Positions 31,842-42,236 of a DNA stretch of 64,000 nt are shown here, piece by piece; the first letter of the stretch is position 1; each line of letters starts with the position of its first letter. Source of the DNA: Pisolithus tinctorius (lineage: Eukaryota > Basidiomycota > Agaricomycetes > Boletales > Pisolithaceae); contig JANFAH010000025.1 in the NCBI GenBank assembly GCA_024663395.1, forward strand, positions 248,001 to 312,000, in the 5' to 3' direction. The notes beneath the pieces were generated by a model. That model was not told where the DNA came from. It made no database searches and worked only from the letters and a program-made list of their open reading frames with translations. The position numbers and the translations under genes were made by a program.

Positions 31842-33712
31842 ATGTCGGCGTCTCAGCCAGAAACAGTACCTTGCCAGGTGTGTCAGATTTCGTGCACTGT
31901 CACTAGGAGCTCGTTCATTCATATGACTGTCCTTGATAAATCCAGTACCGGACGGGTGAAACCCTTGGCAGCGGCCCGTATGCTATTGTGAAAGTGGCCA
32001 TCCACATCAAGACTGGACAATACTATGCTTGCAAAATTATCAACAAGAAACTCATAGAGGGTGGTGAATATATGGTGAGCCTTATCTCGCCGCTCTTTTG
32101 AGAAAATCCTCGTCGATCGGGCGTTAATGGCGATGGATTTTACGTGGATGATACGAGGGACATTCGCTGGAGGCTTTGCGATGGGCTTGCACTGCGAGGC
32201 TCGTAACTACGCTCGTCGTGTTCTTCACCTCATCAATCCTGAGCGCTCAACTGATTATCGGTGTTAACCGCCCAATCATTTATCTATTTAGGTCCGCGAT
32301 GAGATTGCGGTTCTCAAACAAATTTCTAGCGGTCATCCAAACATCGTCACACTGTACGATTACTTCGAGGTGAGTCTAGCCGTACCAGTCACGTGCACTT
32401 CACGTACATCTGGCTGTAGACTGCTCAAAATTTGTATCTATGCTTCGACCTGTGCACAGGCGGTGAACTTTTCGACAGCATATGGGACAGAGGCCAGTAC
32501 ACGGAAGCGTAACCAAACCGATTCTTCTGTGTCCCCTGCAGTACTCACTCTTGTATTTCCCCAGCGATGCCGCGGATCTTGTCCGCACGATTTTGGAAGC
32601 CGTCAAGTATATCCACGATTGTGGCATCGTTCATCGCAACCTCAAGCCGGAAAACCTCCTTTTCCGTTCCGATCCCGAGCGCACTTCAGAAATCATGATC
32701 GCGGACTTTGGTATGAGCCGAGTCATGCCTGACTCTAAGTTCAGTATGTTTGCTGAGATGTGTGGGGCGCCGAGTGTACTCTTAATTCAATTCGAATTCC
32801 TGCGCAGCAGCTGACATTAGTCAAATAGTACATGGCTCCGGAGATCCTCAAGAAGAGTAAGCCATCTCTGTCGTGCATTATTTCACATGACCTTAAAAAT
32901 TACAGCTGGCTACGGGAAGCCTGTAGATGTTTGGGCTATGGGAGTCATAACGTACTTCCTGCTTGCTGGTAAGGCTAACAGTTGAGCACCTTCCGTTCCT
33001 GCTTTAAGATTGTGTTTCATAGGGTATCCGCCGTTTGATGGCGACAGTCAGAAGCAGGAAATAGAAGCCATCATTGCAGGGGACTACCGCTTCGAACCTG
33101 GTGTGCTTCTATCGTGCTCATATCGCCAGTTTTCCATTATAGACTAATGATCGTACAAGAGGAATATTGGAACAGTGTTTCCGACACTGCGCGCAGCTTT
33201 GTTAGCAGCTGTCTCACAGTGAACCCGGATATACGTCCTACAGCAGCGGAGGCACTGCAGCACCCTTGGCTCACTGCCGAGGTGCCACACTGCGTTGAGA
33301 AGGACGGTCAGCCAGCAAACTTGTTGCCACAGGTTAAGAAAGCATTCAATGCGAGGAAGACGTGTGCGTTTCCCATCCCTAGTGCTGTTCTGATATCGAC
33401 ACCGGTACTTATGCATCGCCGGTTATCATAGTCCGCAAAACCGTGTTTAGTATGATGGCCATGACGCGCATGTCGACGCTGGCAGCCCACATGTCACCTG
33501 AACACCAGAAGTTCAGCGAAGACCTTTTCAACTTCAAGCAGGAATCGGAAAAGGAAGTGTTGGAACATGTGGATGTCATCCACCACCACAATGCAGAGGT
33601 AGTCGTTCAGGACCCTGTGCCTGCCGGTTTGGAGGAGTCGGTATCGCCTGGCTCATCATCTAGTGCGTTGAAGCCCGGAGATGGAGGCAAGGACGTAACA
33701 GAGCAGCTGTGA
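31842..33712 (+). CDS. CaMK-like kinase, probable pseudokinase (HRD to HRN)
   Basis: 398 aa from ten exons: 31842-31877, 31946-32074, 32292-32369, 32420-32508, 32565-32775, 32829-32856, 32906-32968, 33023-33100, 33160-33363, 33432-33712. Intron 2 is long (217 nt). Fungal Ca2+/calmodulin-dependent kinase layout: GSGPYAIV loop, YACK lysine (Lys42), [18 protein letters not shown] (158-160), [24 protein letters not shown], and a C-terminal calmodulin/autoinhibitory-like segment ([17 protein letters not shown]). The catalytic Asp of HRD is Asn136, and the activation segment reads [14 protein letters not shown] where active relatives have a Thr before and within CGTPGY. These changes suggest loss of kinase activity with the fold kept. 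The gene is otherwise intact, so a regulatory role is possible. Confidence 0.85.
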
Positions 33713-33786
33713 ACCTTGCTGCGAAGGTGAGCCATACCACGAAAGCCACGTAGTACTTGCTTCTTTGCATTTCTATTTTTTTCGTC

Positions 33787-34078
33787 TGTTGGGAATGTTA
33801 CTGGCAATTAGTATGCTTTTAGCTTTGTCGGATTAAGGGTTTTTTCCATGCAAAATTCCGCTCAATCATTTGTTCTTGTATTTTCTCTGGTTGTGTAACT
33901 GACTCAATATATGATCCCTTTTTTGGTTTTCCAAAAGGTTTTTCACTGTCTCACTTGTGCTGGCAAGTAAAATAGTTCACTCACCACATGTGTTGAGGTC
34001 CCTCATGTGTCTAGCAAATAAATGATTGTGATGAAATCTGACATGGCTTTGGGTAGGTACTACCTTGCCATCCCAACA
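33787..34078 (+). repeat. LTR of a Copia-like element (5' LTR or remnant)
   Basis: 292 bp with perfect TGTTGGGA/TCCCAACA ends, followed by TTAAACAGAGCCTG, similar to the CAGAGCCTG primer site of many Copia elements. It starts 75 bp after the kinase stop codon. No second LTR was found. Confidence 0.5.
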
Positions 34079-34638
34079 TTAAACAGAGCCTGTCATTGTT
34101 ATCCAATCTCCAGACTAGTCCCAAGCTAGTTCATTTGGGCCTATGGCTCCTAAAGCTCTCTGCTTCTAAGTCATCTCCTCTTTTTCTCTCTTCTCTTCTC
34201 TTTGGTTCTTGGGTGTGAGCCTACAACAACCAGTTGTTAGGATTTGTCACACTTGAACTAGCTTTTACTTGTTGTACCTTTGCACCACTCTCCATCACCA
34301 TTCCTTGCTTCCTTTGAGAGGGCTTGTGGGTGTACTTGCCAAATCCCCCAGCCTCTGAACCCAACCCAAACCTCTTTGGTCCTGTCCTTTGTGAGCACTG
34401 ATCCCTCACCCCACTTTTCAACTCCATCACTCAGCCCCTTCCCCTGCCTCCATCCTACCCTTTGATGATATCTAGGACCAACTCACTGACCTCCAAGATG
34501 CACTTGACACCTTAAGAGCAGAAAACCAAAGGTTAAACCAAGACCTTGCACAGGAATGAGCTGCTGTGACAGTGACTGAAGGGCAATGCAACCAGTGGAA
34601 TGCCCTCCTGACTGATGTCATCCAAAGGCAGATACATA
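34079..34638 (+). pseudogene. Gag-like remnant of the Copia-like element
   Basis: Around 34466-34630 one frame reads DQLTDLQDALDTLRAENQRLNQDLAQE and continues WNALLTDVIQRQ, a coiled-coil like those in retrotransposon gags, broken by TAG and TGA codons. No protease, integrase or RT was found after it. Weak identification. Confidence 0.35.
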
Positions 34639-34855
34639 CAGTGGCTCAAAAAAGTGTCCTGATATTGGGTGATTTTGGAAGGATTTGAGCTTTATGAGAG
34701 AACCAATAGGAATTAGTTCAAACTCCTGCAGGACTGAAAATAGCACTAACTGTTACCTTGACAATGAGGGCTTGCTCATGTAATTTGGTTACCATAGCAC
34801 TGAGATATAGATATAACCATTTTAAAATGATATATCATTGGGACATTTTTTGAGC
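34639..34855. repeat. Orphan Tc1/mariner-type terminal repeat (MITE-like)
   Basis: Starts after TA with CAGTGGCTCAAAAAAGTGTCC and ends GGGACATTTTTTGAGC, about 217 bp. This is the same outer and inner border pattern as each 210-bp terminal repeat of the Tc1 element at 38893-40491, but the interior differs, so it comes from a related family. Confidence 0.55.
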
Positions 34856-35824
34856 ATGATGTTGTCAGTCATTATTTAGTAAATAACATATGAATTTGAG
34901 TCACCTCAGGTCTGTCATTTGGTTTGAAATGTCTTATGTGGTTGTTTCAGTCCCCACTTGATGAAGCATATGGATCCTTCCTCCCTGCTCCCTGCAATGT
35001 CTTTATTGCAATCTTGTCCATTATTCTCCCCAGATTGCAACAGCTACAGTATACTCTGCTGTTCTCCACACTCCCTGGCTGCATCCATGACATGTATGAC
35101 ATGCATCTTGCCTCCTTATTGCAAGATACAGCAGAAGACATCCCCCCTTTATCCTCTCCTCCATCAGAGCCTTGTCCATGAACTACTTTGCTGAGAGGAT
35201 GAGAGGGTCAGAAATGTGATTCCAATACTCCTGTTACCCCACAGGCCCCCAACACCCAAGCCCTTTGACACCTGAATCATTGTGCCATCTGTTTCTGGAT
35301 TTAATACTTCCCCATCTGGCAACCACTGCCCATCTGTCATCCCACTTTGATCCAGTCATAATTCTGCTGAGATTTGACATGTATCACCACCCCCTAATGT
35401 AATACCAGTGTGCTTACTCAGTTCCTGACATTCTTTGACTTGTGCTTTGATATTTTGACTGTCCTTGACTCAATCATTGTAGGGAGTCATATACTCCCTG
35501 GGGCCAAAACAGATTATGCAAGCCTTTCTCCATACTTGTGTGCTCTGCCTTTGGCACTTCTGCTCCCCCTATGAGCTTCACATCTTGCTTCTTACACCAT
35601 GGTATGATATACCCTCATTCTGTTAGAAGATGCTCATCCTTTCATTTATTTTTCTCATTTACTTCTTGCCAGTCTGGTTTTCACATGCCCTGTACTCCAC
35701 TGACATCTGATATGTCCATCTTTATCTTCCAGACTTTCAGTTCACCTGTCCCATTTCATTCCAACTCATATGTACCTACCCTCAGGAAATTAACACACTG
35801 ACTATTTTGACTATTTTGTGACTA
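34856..35824. other. CpG-free unassigned DNA
   Basis: No supported gene. Short frames only (for example 34924-35181). Practically no CpG. Probably old transposon DNA continuing the Copia-like remnant. Confidence 0.4.
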
Positions 35825-35937
35825 CAGTACACTTTCTCATAATGTATACTAGTTATGCAGCCAAATCTTTATACATTATGAGAATTATACAGAACCAGCA
35901 GGTGACAAAATGTGAGAAAATGTAACATGTGAAATTA

Positions 35938-37914
35938 TTTCCTAATGCAGTACTGTTCCAGTTTAATTTGTGTGCATGCATTTCTCAGCTCCTCACAGTG
36001 AAGCATACCATGGAACTGATGGAGCAGTCTTGCCAGATCCAACAATGAGTTGGCATCACTGACCTGCATGCATGCTGACTTGATTGTCTTGCACATGTTA
36101 ATAAGGTCAGCATAATCCAGTTTTAGTGGAGTTTGCTGATCTTCATCATCAGACTCCAGCTCCACAACCTCTCCCTGCTTGATGGCAAGTTCATGCTGCA
36201 CTGCCACAACAATTTCAGTGTCTCTGCCCTCAAATGCATATTGAGACTCTCCAATCTCTCAGTCCTCTTTGGGATCAAGAACTTCATCAATTGTGAGTGG
36301 CAACCCAATGATCCAATTGTGTGATTTCAAGATTTTAATGGAGTTGGAGAGTGCTTCCTCAAGAGCAACCAGCTGTGGCAGGTCTGTGCATGGGGGTATC
36401 TTAATGGTAAATCTGGTGCAGTGAAGTGCTGCTTGGGTGAGCTTCTCAACACCTGCTACAGCCTGTGTGGCATCTCCCTCAGTTCCCATGACAGTGTTGA
36501 ATGCTTCTTGCCAATGTTCATAAACATACTTGTCCCTGAGCAGGTGCTGAAGCCATTTTTCAGTAGCTGGAAGAGTCATGGCTGAGTCCACAGCAAAGTC
36601 TCATATGATACTCCAAGCTTCTGGATTTGCATGGGCAGGGTGAGAGGTCAGTGCAGTTGCTTTCTGGATTCCACAATGATCCCAACAGTTCTTGATAGTG
36701 ATCAGCATGACTGCATCCCAGGCTTCTTTAGCCATTACCATAGCTTAATGAAGGGTTATCTTGTAGATGTCTCATTTCCCAGCCTTGTCTAGGTCAATTG
36801 CACACTGGCAAAACCCCTGTCTGTAGTGGGCTTTGAATGAACAGATGATGCCAGCATCATTTGGTTGGACATGTGGGGTAAGATTTGGATGGAAGGACTT
36901 GAGCTGAATGTGTTGTGGTTTGTAGGTGATCAAGTGACCACTAAAGTTGTCCATGTAGAGGCACGCATAATGCTTTTCATTGCCCATTTTCCTATCAAAC
37001 ATCTTCACCCACCTGAGATGTGGTTGGCATGAGTTTAGTGGGGCTGATGAGTTTAGATCTGTGCTTACTCCTCAAATAAATCTGTGGTCATCCATGCTTT
37101 CTGATTGCTATGGTAGTAGAATCCATACTGCTGTGGTGTCTTGTTTGCAAAGCAGTGTGGCTTCTTTGACTGCCCAATGTAGAACAGTGGCATCTTCTTG
37201 CTCCCATCTGCATTTGCAGCAAGCCCAAGTGTAATTCAGAATTTTTCCTTTTTCTTCCCTTTCATTTGTTTTGTTGCAAGTCCATGAATGGGAGGAGCAC
37301 TACCCATTGTCAAAAGGTGAGTGCACTTGTGAAAATCTGGTTGTATGACACTCACAATGCAAACAGACTTGTTTTGTTGAAATTCCACCAGTCCTTGAGT
37401 GGAAATGTTGCCAGGACCTTCTGCACATGAGCCCTTTCACTGTCCACCATACTTGGATCAATGGATCCAGCTTCTCCATGTTGCCTGTATTCCTTGATCT
37501 TGTATGCCTTGCAGAAAGGTGCAATCCACCCTTCACCATGAGGCACTTTGCATTTGGAATGTTGAACTCATCCTCAAACTGTTTCCACTTCTCTTGCAGC
37601 ATTGGGCCATTCACCACCTCCCCCTTTTCTTCCATGTGCTTGATCCACTTGAAGAGTGCTTTCTTGACCTCTGGACTTGTGACTGCATGAGGGTATTTCC
37701 TCAAAAGTGCATCTGGATGGCTTTGTACTTGTGCTTCCAGCTGCTCCCTTTCCTTTAGTTTTCAGGAAAGAGTTGCCTGAGTGAACTTCAAAACACCCTC
37801 CACTCATGAGCTGAAGTATGAAACAACTTGGTCTTGGGGTAGGTCTGGGTGCTTGTCAATGTATGCAAAGACTGTTAGCCAATCATTAAAAGTAAGATTT
37901 TTGTTATGCCCATG
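35938..37914 (-). pseudogene. Tigger/pogo (CENP-B/DDE_1) transposase, broken
   Basis: A possible start at 37914 leads into NDWLTVFAYIDKHP, LKFTQATLS and KLKEREQLEAQVQSHPDALL (HTH region), then TSPEVKKALFKWIKHMEEKGEVVNGPMLQEKW (CENP-B-type DNA-binding half), a frameshift near 37540, KVLATFPLKDWWNF, and the DDE part CLYMDNFSGHLITY and PNLTPHVQPNDAGIICSFKAHYR, followed by AKEAWDAV. Several TGA stops (after YFSS, TLS, DKAGK, DPKED) and at least one frameshift make it non-functional. The first catalytic Asp region around 37100-37300 is scrambled or missing. Long C-terminal tail to 35938. Confidence 0.8.
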
Positions 37915-38892
37915 TCAGGGGTCCTTCCTTTTTCAGCTCCTCACAGTCACATGTATCACATGCCTCCTCATGTCTCTCATTGCCATCATCATTATGGGTG
38001 TGTCCATGCTCAGAGGAACCCTTGGATCTCTGGCAGTTGTGATGTTTCCAGTTGCCACTGATGCTGCACACCTGTAGGTGATCCAGTGTTTTGCTCCCAT
38101 CCCTGATGAATGGTCAATTTCATATTTCGTCTCTGACTCATATTTATTGCTCTGATCATTTACTTTTTGCCCCAGTGTCAGGCTCCTTGCTGCATATTGA
38201 TTGCACAGCCAGTATAGCCCTTGCCCCCCTGACTACCCCCATTGTTGACACCATATGACTCTTATATATTTCATTGTTTACTGCTGCAGATACTTACTGT
38301 CACCTTGGTGTGACTTGTACAGTACTCTTGTCCTGAGGTATTTATACAGCTGTACCATACTTTGTATCCCCATTTTTTCAATAGCTTGCAACTCAGCTTA
38401 TTTCTTTGACTTCATCCTTGTCTTCTCCCCATCATGATCTCAGAAGAACTCACCAGTGGACAAGACCTCTGTCAGATATTGTCAATAACACTGAGCCATA
38501 GGGGTTACAACAAGTTCAGCCTGTAGACTCCCCCTTGTGCCATTCATGAATAGTCCATTTGATGAAGTCACTCAGCTCAGGCATAACAATTTTCATGTCT
38601 TTTTGGCTTTGCCAAGATGGCTGATGTGGCAGGAGTACTTTTGGTTGGCTGTGCACTTGGTTGCTGATTGTAGGGAGCTGGCTTTGGCTGTGGTCTATGC
38701 TCTCCAAGCTCAGCTGGCATGGTGGTCCATAGTGAACACAGTTTTTTTTTTCACTTCTGTATCCTATTTGTGTTAGTGCAGGCTAGTGCTGAGCTCTGAT
38801 CTGCCATGTGGCAAGTCACCCTAACAAATTCCATATGCTTGTCACTGCTAACAGGGTATCTCATACTGTATGAAAGTAGTTTGTGGGCTATA
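37915..38892. other. Non-coding part of Tigger upstream of its transposase
   Basis: No gene. T- and C-rich, almost CpG-free. The small ORFs have no domains. Confidence 0.45.
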
Positions 38893-39102
38893 CAGTGGCT
38901 CAAAAAACTGTCCACATGTTTGTATGTTTTACATTAGTTATGACTAAATGCAATAACCCTAACCCTAGCCCTAAACCATGAGTGTATGAAATAAGGTACT
39001 TACTCTTGGCTTTCTATTGGTCCATGAATCATGTGATTTGGATAGGAATTGATAGAATAGCAGCCATTTGAAAATGACATGTCATGTGGACAGTTTTTTG
39101 AC
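38893..39102 (+). repeat. Left terminal repeat of Tc1 element
   Basis: Outer CAAAAAACTGTCCACATG and, at its inner end, the same word inverted. It includes a telomere-like CCCTAACCCTAGCCCTAAA. Confidence 0.9.
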
Positions 39103-39251
39103 TTAAAGTGTTGATTATATATATTGACCCTGGCATGCTGTTATATTGTTACATACATCCATCAAGGGTTCTATTATGTTACCTTTATGTAATGAGTATG
39201 ATCTAACATATATAAACCCCACCACCCTCTGCTTATTTTCTCATCATCACC

Positions 39252-40261
39252 ATGAAGTCCATTTCCACCTCTCAAAGACAAAACATCATCTCTCTTGCCT
39301 CTCTTGGCCTGTCCACTAGGAAGATTGCCTCACAGACTGGTCTAGGGAAATCTACAGTATCCCAGGTTCTTCAGGAAATCCAACCAGAGAGGTCTAGGCT
39401 TCATGGTGGTCACCCTTCCAAGCTTTCCTCCACCAACAAGGGAGCTATTGTTCAGCAAATCCTTACTGGCAAGGCCAAAAATGCTGTTCAAGCCACTCAT
39501 TTCATCAACTCTATTGTTGATAGTCCTGTTTCTTCTCAGACAGTGAGAAATACCCTCAAAGAAGCCTCATTGAAGGCTGTGGCAAAGAAAAAGCCATTGC
39601 TTTCTACTGGTCACAAGAAGAGGTTAGCCTTTGCTCTTAAGTATCAGCATTGGACTGTGGAGGACTGGAAGAGAGTTATATGGTCAGATGAGACCAAAAT
39701 CAACAGGATTGGGTCAGATGGACAAGAGCATGTGTGGAAAAAGAAGGGTGAAGGGCTTATTTCCAGGGAGGTCAAAGGTACAGTCAAGTTTGGAGGAGGT
39801 TCACTCATGGTTTGGGGATGTATAGGGTGGAATGGTGTTGGGGTCTTGAGTGAGGTTGAGGGATGGATGGATGCTGAACAGTATGTGGCCATTTGCAGGA
39901 AAGGTTGCTTCAAAGCATGGAGGAATCTGGAATTCCAGAAGATGACATTATCTTTCAACAAGATAATGACCCCAAGCATACCTCTAGAAGAGCCCAGAAA
40001 TGGTTTGAAGAGCAGGATATTAAGCTTCTAGACTGGCCTGCACAATCTCCAGACCTCAACCCAATTGAACACACTTGGAATCACCTCAAAAGATCTCTCT
40101 CAGGTTATGAGAGTGCTCCTACAGGAGTTCATCAATTATGGGAAAGGGTGGTAGTGGAGTGGGGGAAGATTTCTGTGGAAGAGTGTCAAAAATGGATAGA
40201 AAGCATGCCTAGAAGGGTTGAAGCAGTTATCAAGGCCAAAGGAGCTCATACCAAGTACTAG
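39252..40261 (+). pseudogene. Tc1/mariner transposase (DD34E), single frameshift
   Basis: N-terminal paired HTH (MKSISTSQRQNIISLASLG; STRKIASQTGLGKSTVSQVL), Tc1 linker, then the catalytic core VIWSDETKINRIG (first Asp), IFQQDNDPKHTS (second Asp) and SPDLNPIEHTW (Glu) with 34 residues between the last two. The frame is open from 39252 to about 39885 (AEQYVAI) and resumes one base off with LQERLLQSMEESGIPEDD. One missing T at about 39889 explains the shift. The stretch GTGGCCATTTGCAG there is too short to be an intron. Otherwise no stop in about 336 codons. All Arg codons that I checked are AGA or AGG. Confidence 0.88.
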
Positions 40262-40280
40262 ATAGTTGGATTTTTGTAAA

Positions 40281-40491
40281 GTCAAAAAACTGTCCACATG
40301 ACATGTCATATTCAAATGGTTGCTGTTCTATCAATTCCTATCCAAATCACTTAATTCTTGGACCCATAGAAAGCCAAGAGTAAGTACTTTATTTTATACA
40401 CTCATGATTTAGGGCTAGGGTTAGGGGTTATTGTGTTTAGTCATAACTAGTGTAAAACATGCAAACATGCAGACAGTTTTTTGAGCCACTG
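40281..40491 (-). repeat. Right terminal repeat of Tc1 element
   Basis: Reverse complement of the left repeat with scattered differences, again carrying the telomere-like word (GGGCTAGGGTTAGGGG). Confidence 0.9.
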
Positions 40492-40597
40492 TACATTATA
40501 CATTATACAAAAATACTGCATTTTCCCTGCATACCACAGTGGGAATTGCCTAAAGTCCATATGTTATGAGAGTTATACATTATGAGAAAGTGTACTG

Positions 40598-40911
40598 TAT
40601 TGCAACTATTGTGACTATTTGTGACTTTTTTGGAAGGAATCTACTATCTGCACTTTTCTTTGATCATATACAGCATTGAAGAATGAAAAGAGAATGGAAT
40701 CTATTAAGACAACTCAGGAATACTAAGTGGATGATATATCTAAGCCAAGAAGACTAGGAGATATCTCAAACTTCAGAGATATTGAGCCATTGGTGTGATA
40801 CACACTCTCTGAGAGAAAAATCACAATATCTCTTTGAAACCTCCATCAATTTGAATGTATGTGGTACCTACTGAAAGCTATGAATTAGATGGTTTGAATG
40901 AGACCAAAATC
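40598..40911. other. Short CpG-poor flank of the Tigger element
   Basis: AT-rich, no gene. The repeated GTGACTATT words next to the Tigger end also occur on its left side. Confidence 0.4.
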
Positions 40912-41020
40912 AGTGAGAACAGTGCTACCATGCCTGTGAGACATGGGAATCATACCTGTGGGAACACTGGTCCCTGAGGTTGTTGGTTGTTCCCACAGGC
41001 ATGGTAGCACGGTTCTCACT
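40912..41020. repeat. 27-bp inverted repeat (hairpin) upstream of GST-C
   Basis: Arms 40912-40938 and 40994-41020 match in 26 of 27 positions (AGTGAGAACAGTGCTACC...), with a 55-bp loop that has a further GGGAAC/GTTCCC pair. It marks the border between CpG-free transposon DNA and the duplicated GST-C upstream region. Confidence 0.75.
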
Positions 41021-41322
41021 AATGCCAGCAAGATGTGCTGGAGTAAGCACACAGCATGCTGACACCAAGCTGATGGTGCAGGGTGAATTTTTGGCAGTTC
41101 ACGACGCTCACTACCAGTGTCACGTTCATACCAAGCCCTGCGGCTGCGCGCGCAGTGAGGTGTAGCTGTTCCCACACATGTAACCTCCTACTGTGCAACT
41201 TACCATACCATGGCCACGACTACGCCGCAAGCGTTGATGCGTGCCAAGCATTCAGACGAACACCAGGGTGGATCGAGTAACATGTTAGTTGATATCGGTC
41301 ACCTGAAAAGTGACCAAGAGTC

Positions 41323-41332
41323 ATATATAAAG
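41323..41332 (+). promoter_or_regulatory. TATA box of GST-C
   Basis: ATATATAAAG, about 55 bp before the ATG. The following AGCTGG and CAAGCTCTTCAC-like leader is shared with GST-E. Confidence 0.6.
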
Positions 41333-41386
41333 CTGGTCGTAAAGCCCTGTTTATTGCAACTCACCTTACAAGCTTTTCACGCGAAT

Positions 41387-42236
41387 ATGACTCCCATCGG
41401 AAAAATGTATGGCTATGGCTCCCAACCTCAAACAAAAGCGGTAGGTTTCCCGCTCGTTACTGACCGCGATGCATATCACTCAGTCGATTGGATGGTAGAT
41501 CTTGAGCGTAGCAACATTGTCCAACCTCGAAATCGAACTATTACCATTTGAATATGGCGTTACCAACCAATCCCCCGAGTTTACACTGAAGTTTCCACTG
41601 GCAAGGATCCCTGCCTTCGAAAGCCTCAATGGCTTCAAGTTGACAGAAGGCGCAACCATTGCACGCTACGGTGAGCGGACACCCTTGAACGGAGTCTGGA
41701 CAAACTATTGACCTCGATTAGTGAGTTCTCTCGTTCCGGATGCAGGACTGCTGGGTTGCAATGCAGAGGAAACCGCCCTCGTCGATCAGTGGGTCCACTT
41801 TGCTGAATTCGAGATCTATATGGATGCAAGCATGATATACGCCGGTGCTGGCCTGAAGCTCCTGCCTGGGTATAATGCAGACGTAAGCATACCTGTTTTT
41901 CCAGCACTGCATTCTTCCCAATCATGACCCTTGTGGCTTTCGCGAGAGCAGCGACACAAATGGCACGAAGAGCGTATCGTGCGTTCCCTCAGGTTCCTCG
42001 ATAACTACCTGGAGAAACGTCCTTCTGGGTTGCTGGTCAACGACAACATAACTCTTGCTGACATCTTCTCGGCCATTGCTACTGAACGGGCTGGCCAGAC
42101 AACCTGCGGAACTGCGGAGCGCGAACAAACTTACCCACACGTTTTCGCCCACCACGCAAAGGTGACGTCCGACGAGAGGATTAAGGATGTGCTTGGAGGG
42201 CCCGGATTCATCGAGGAACGTCTTGTGTACAACTGA
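41387..42236 (+). CDS. GST-C: EF1B-gamma-like glutathione transferase
   Basis: 224 aa, exons 41387-41440, 41499-41670, 41722-41882 and 41949-42236. Thioredoxin-like half MTPIGKMYGYGSQPQTKA, LSNLEIELLPFEYGV, KFPLARIPAFESLNGFKLTEG; helical half LVPDAGLLGCNAEETALVDQW, PSGLLVNDNITLADIF, PHVFAHHAKVTSDERIK. Closest to GST-E in coding and flanking DNA (both have DNYLEKRPSGLL and QRHKWHEERIVRSLRF), and less like B and D. Exon phases are the same in all members. No EF1G domain. Intact. Confidence 0.85.

Larger units (their letters stand above)
38893..40491 (+). mobile_element. Tc1/mariner transposon with 210-bp terminal repeats
   Basis: 1599 bp flanked by TA (38891-38892, 40492-40493), ends CAGTGGCTCAAAAAACTGTC. 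Terminal repeats are 38893-39102 and 40281-40491. One transposase gene, nearly intact. I found no CpG anywhere in the element. It lies inside the right part of the Tigger element. Confidence 0.92.
35825..40597 (-). mobile_element. Tigger/pogo transposon, degenerate, carrying a nested Tc1
   Basis: Ends CAGTACACTTTCTCATAATG (left) and its reverse complement (right, ending at 40597), each next to TA. It contains a broken CENP-B-type transposase on the minus strand (35938-37914). Removing the Tc1/mariner (38893-40491 plus TA) leaves about 3.2 kb. Confidence 0.8.

Noticed and set aside
38950..38980. Interstitial telomere repeat
   Set aside because: The telomere-like words are inside both terminal repeats of the Tc1 element, so they belong to the transposon and do not mark a chromosome end or fusion.
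39880..39895. Possible tiny intron GTGGCCATTTGCAG in the Tc1 transposase
   Set aside because: 14 nt is too short to splice; a single missing T explains the frame change.
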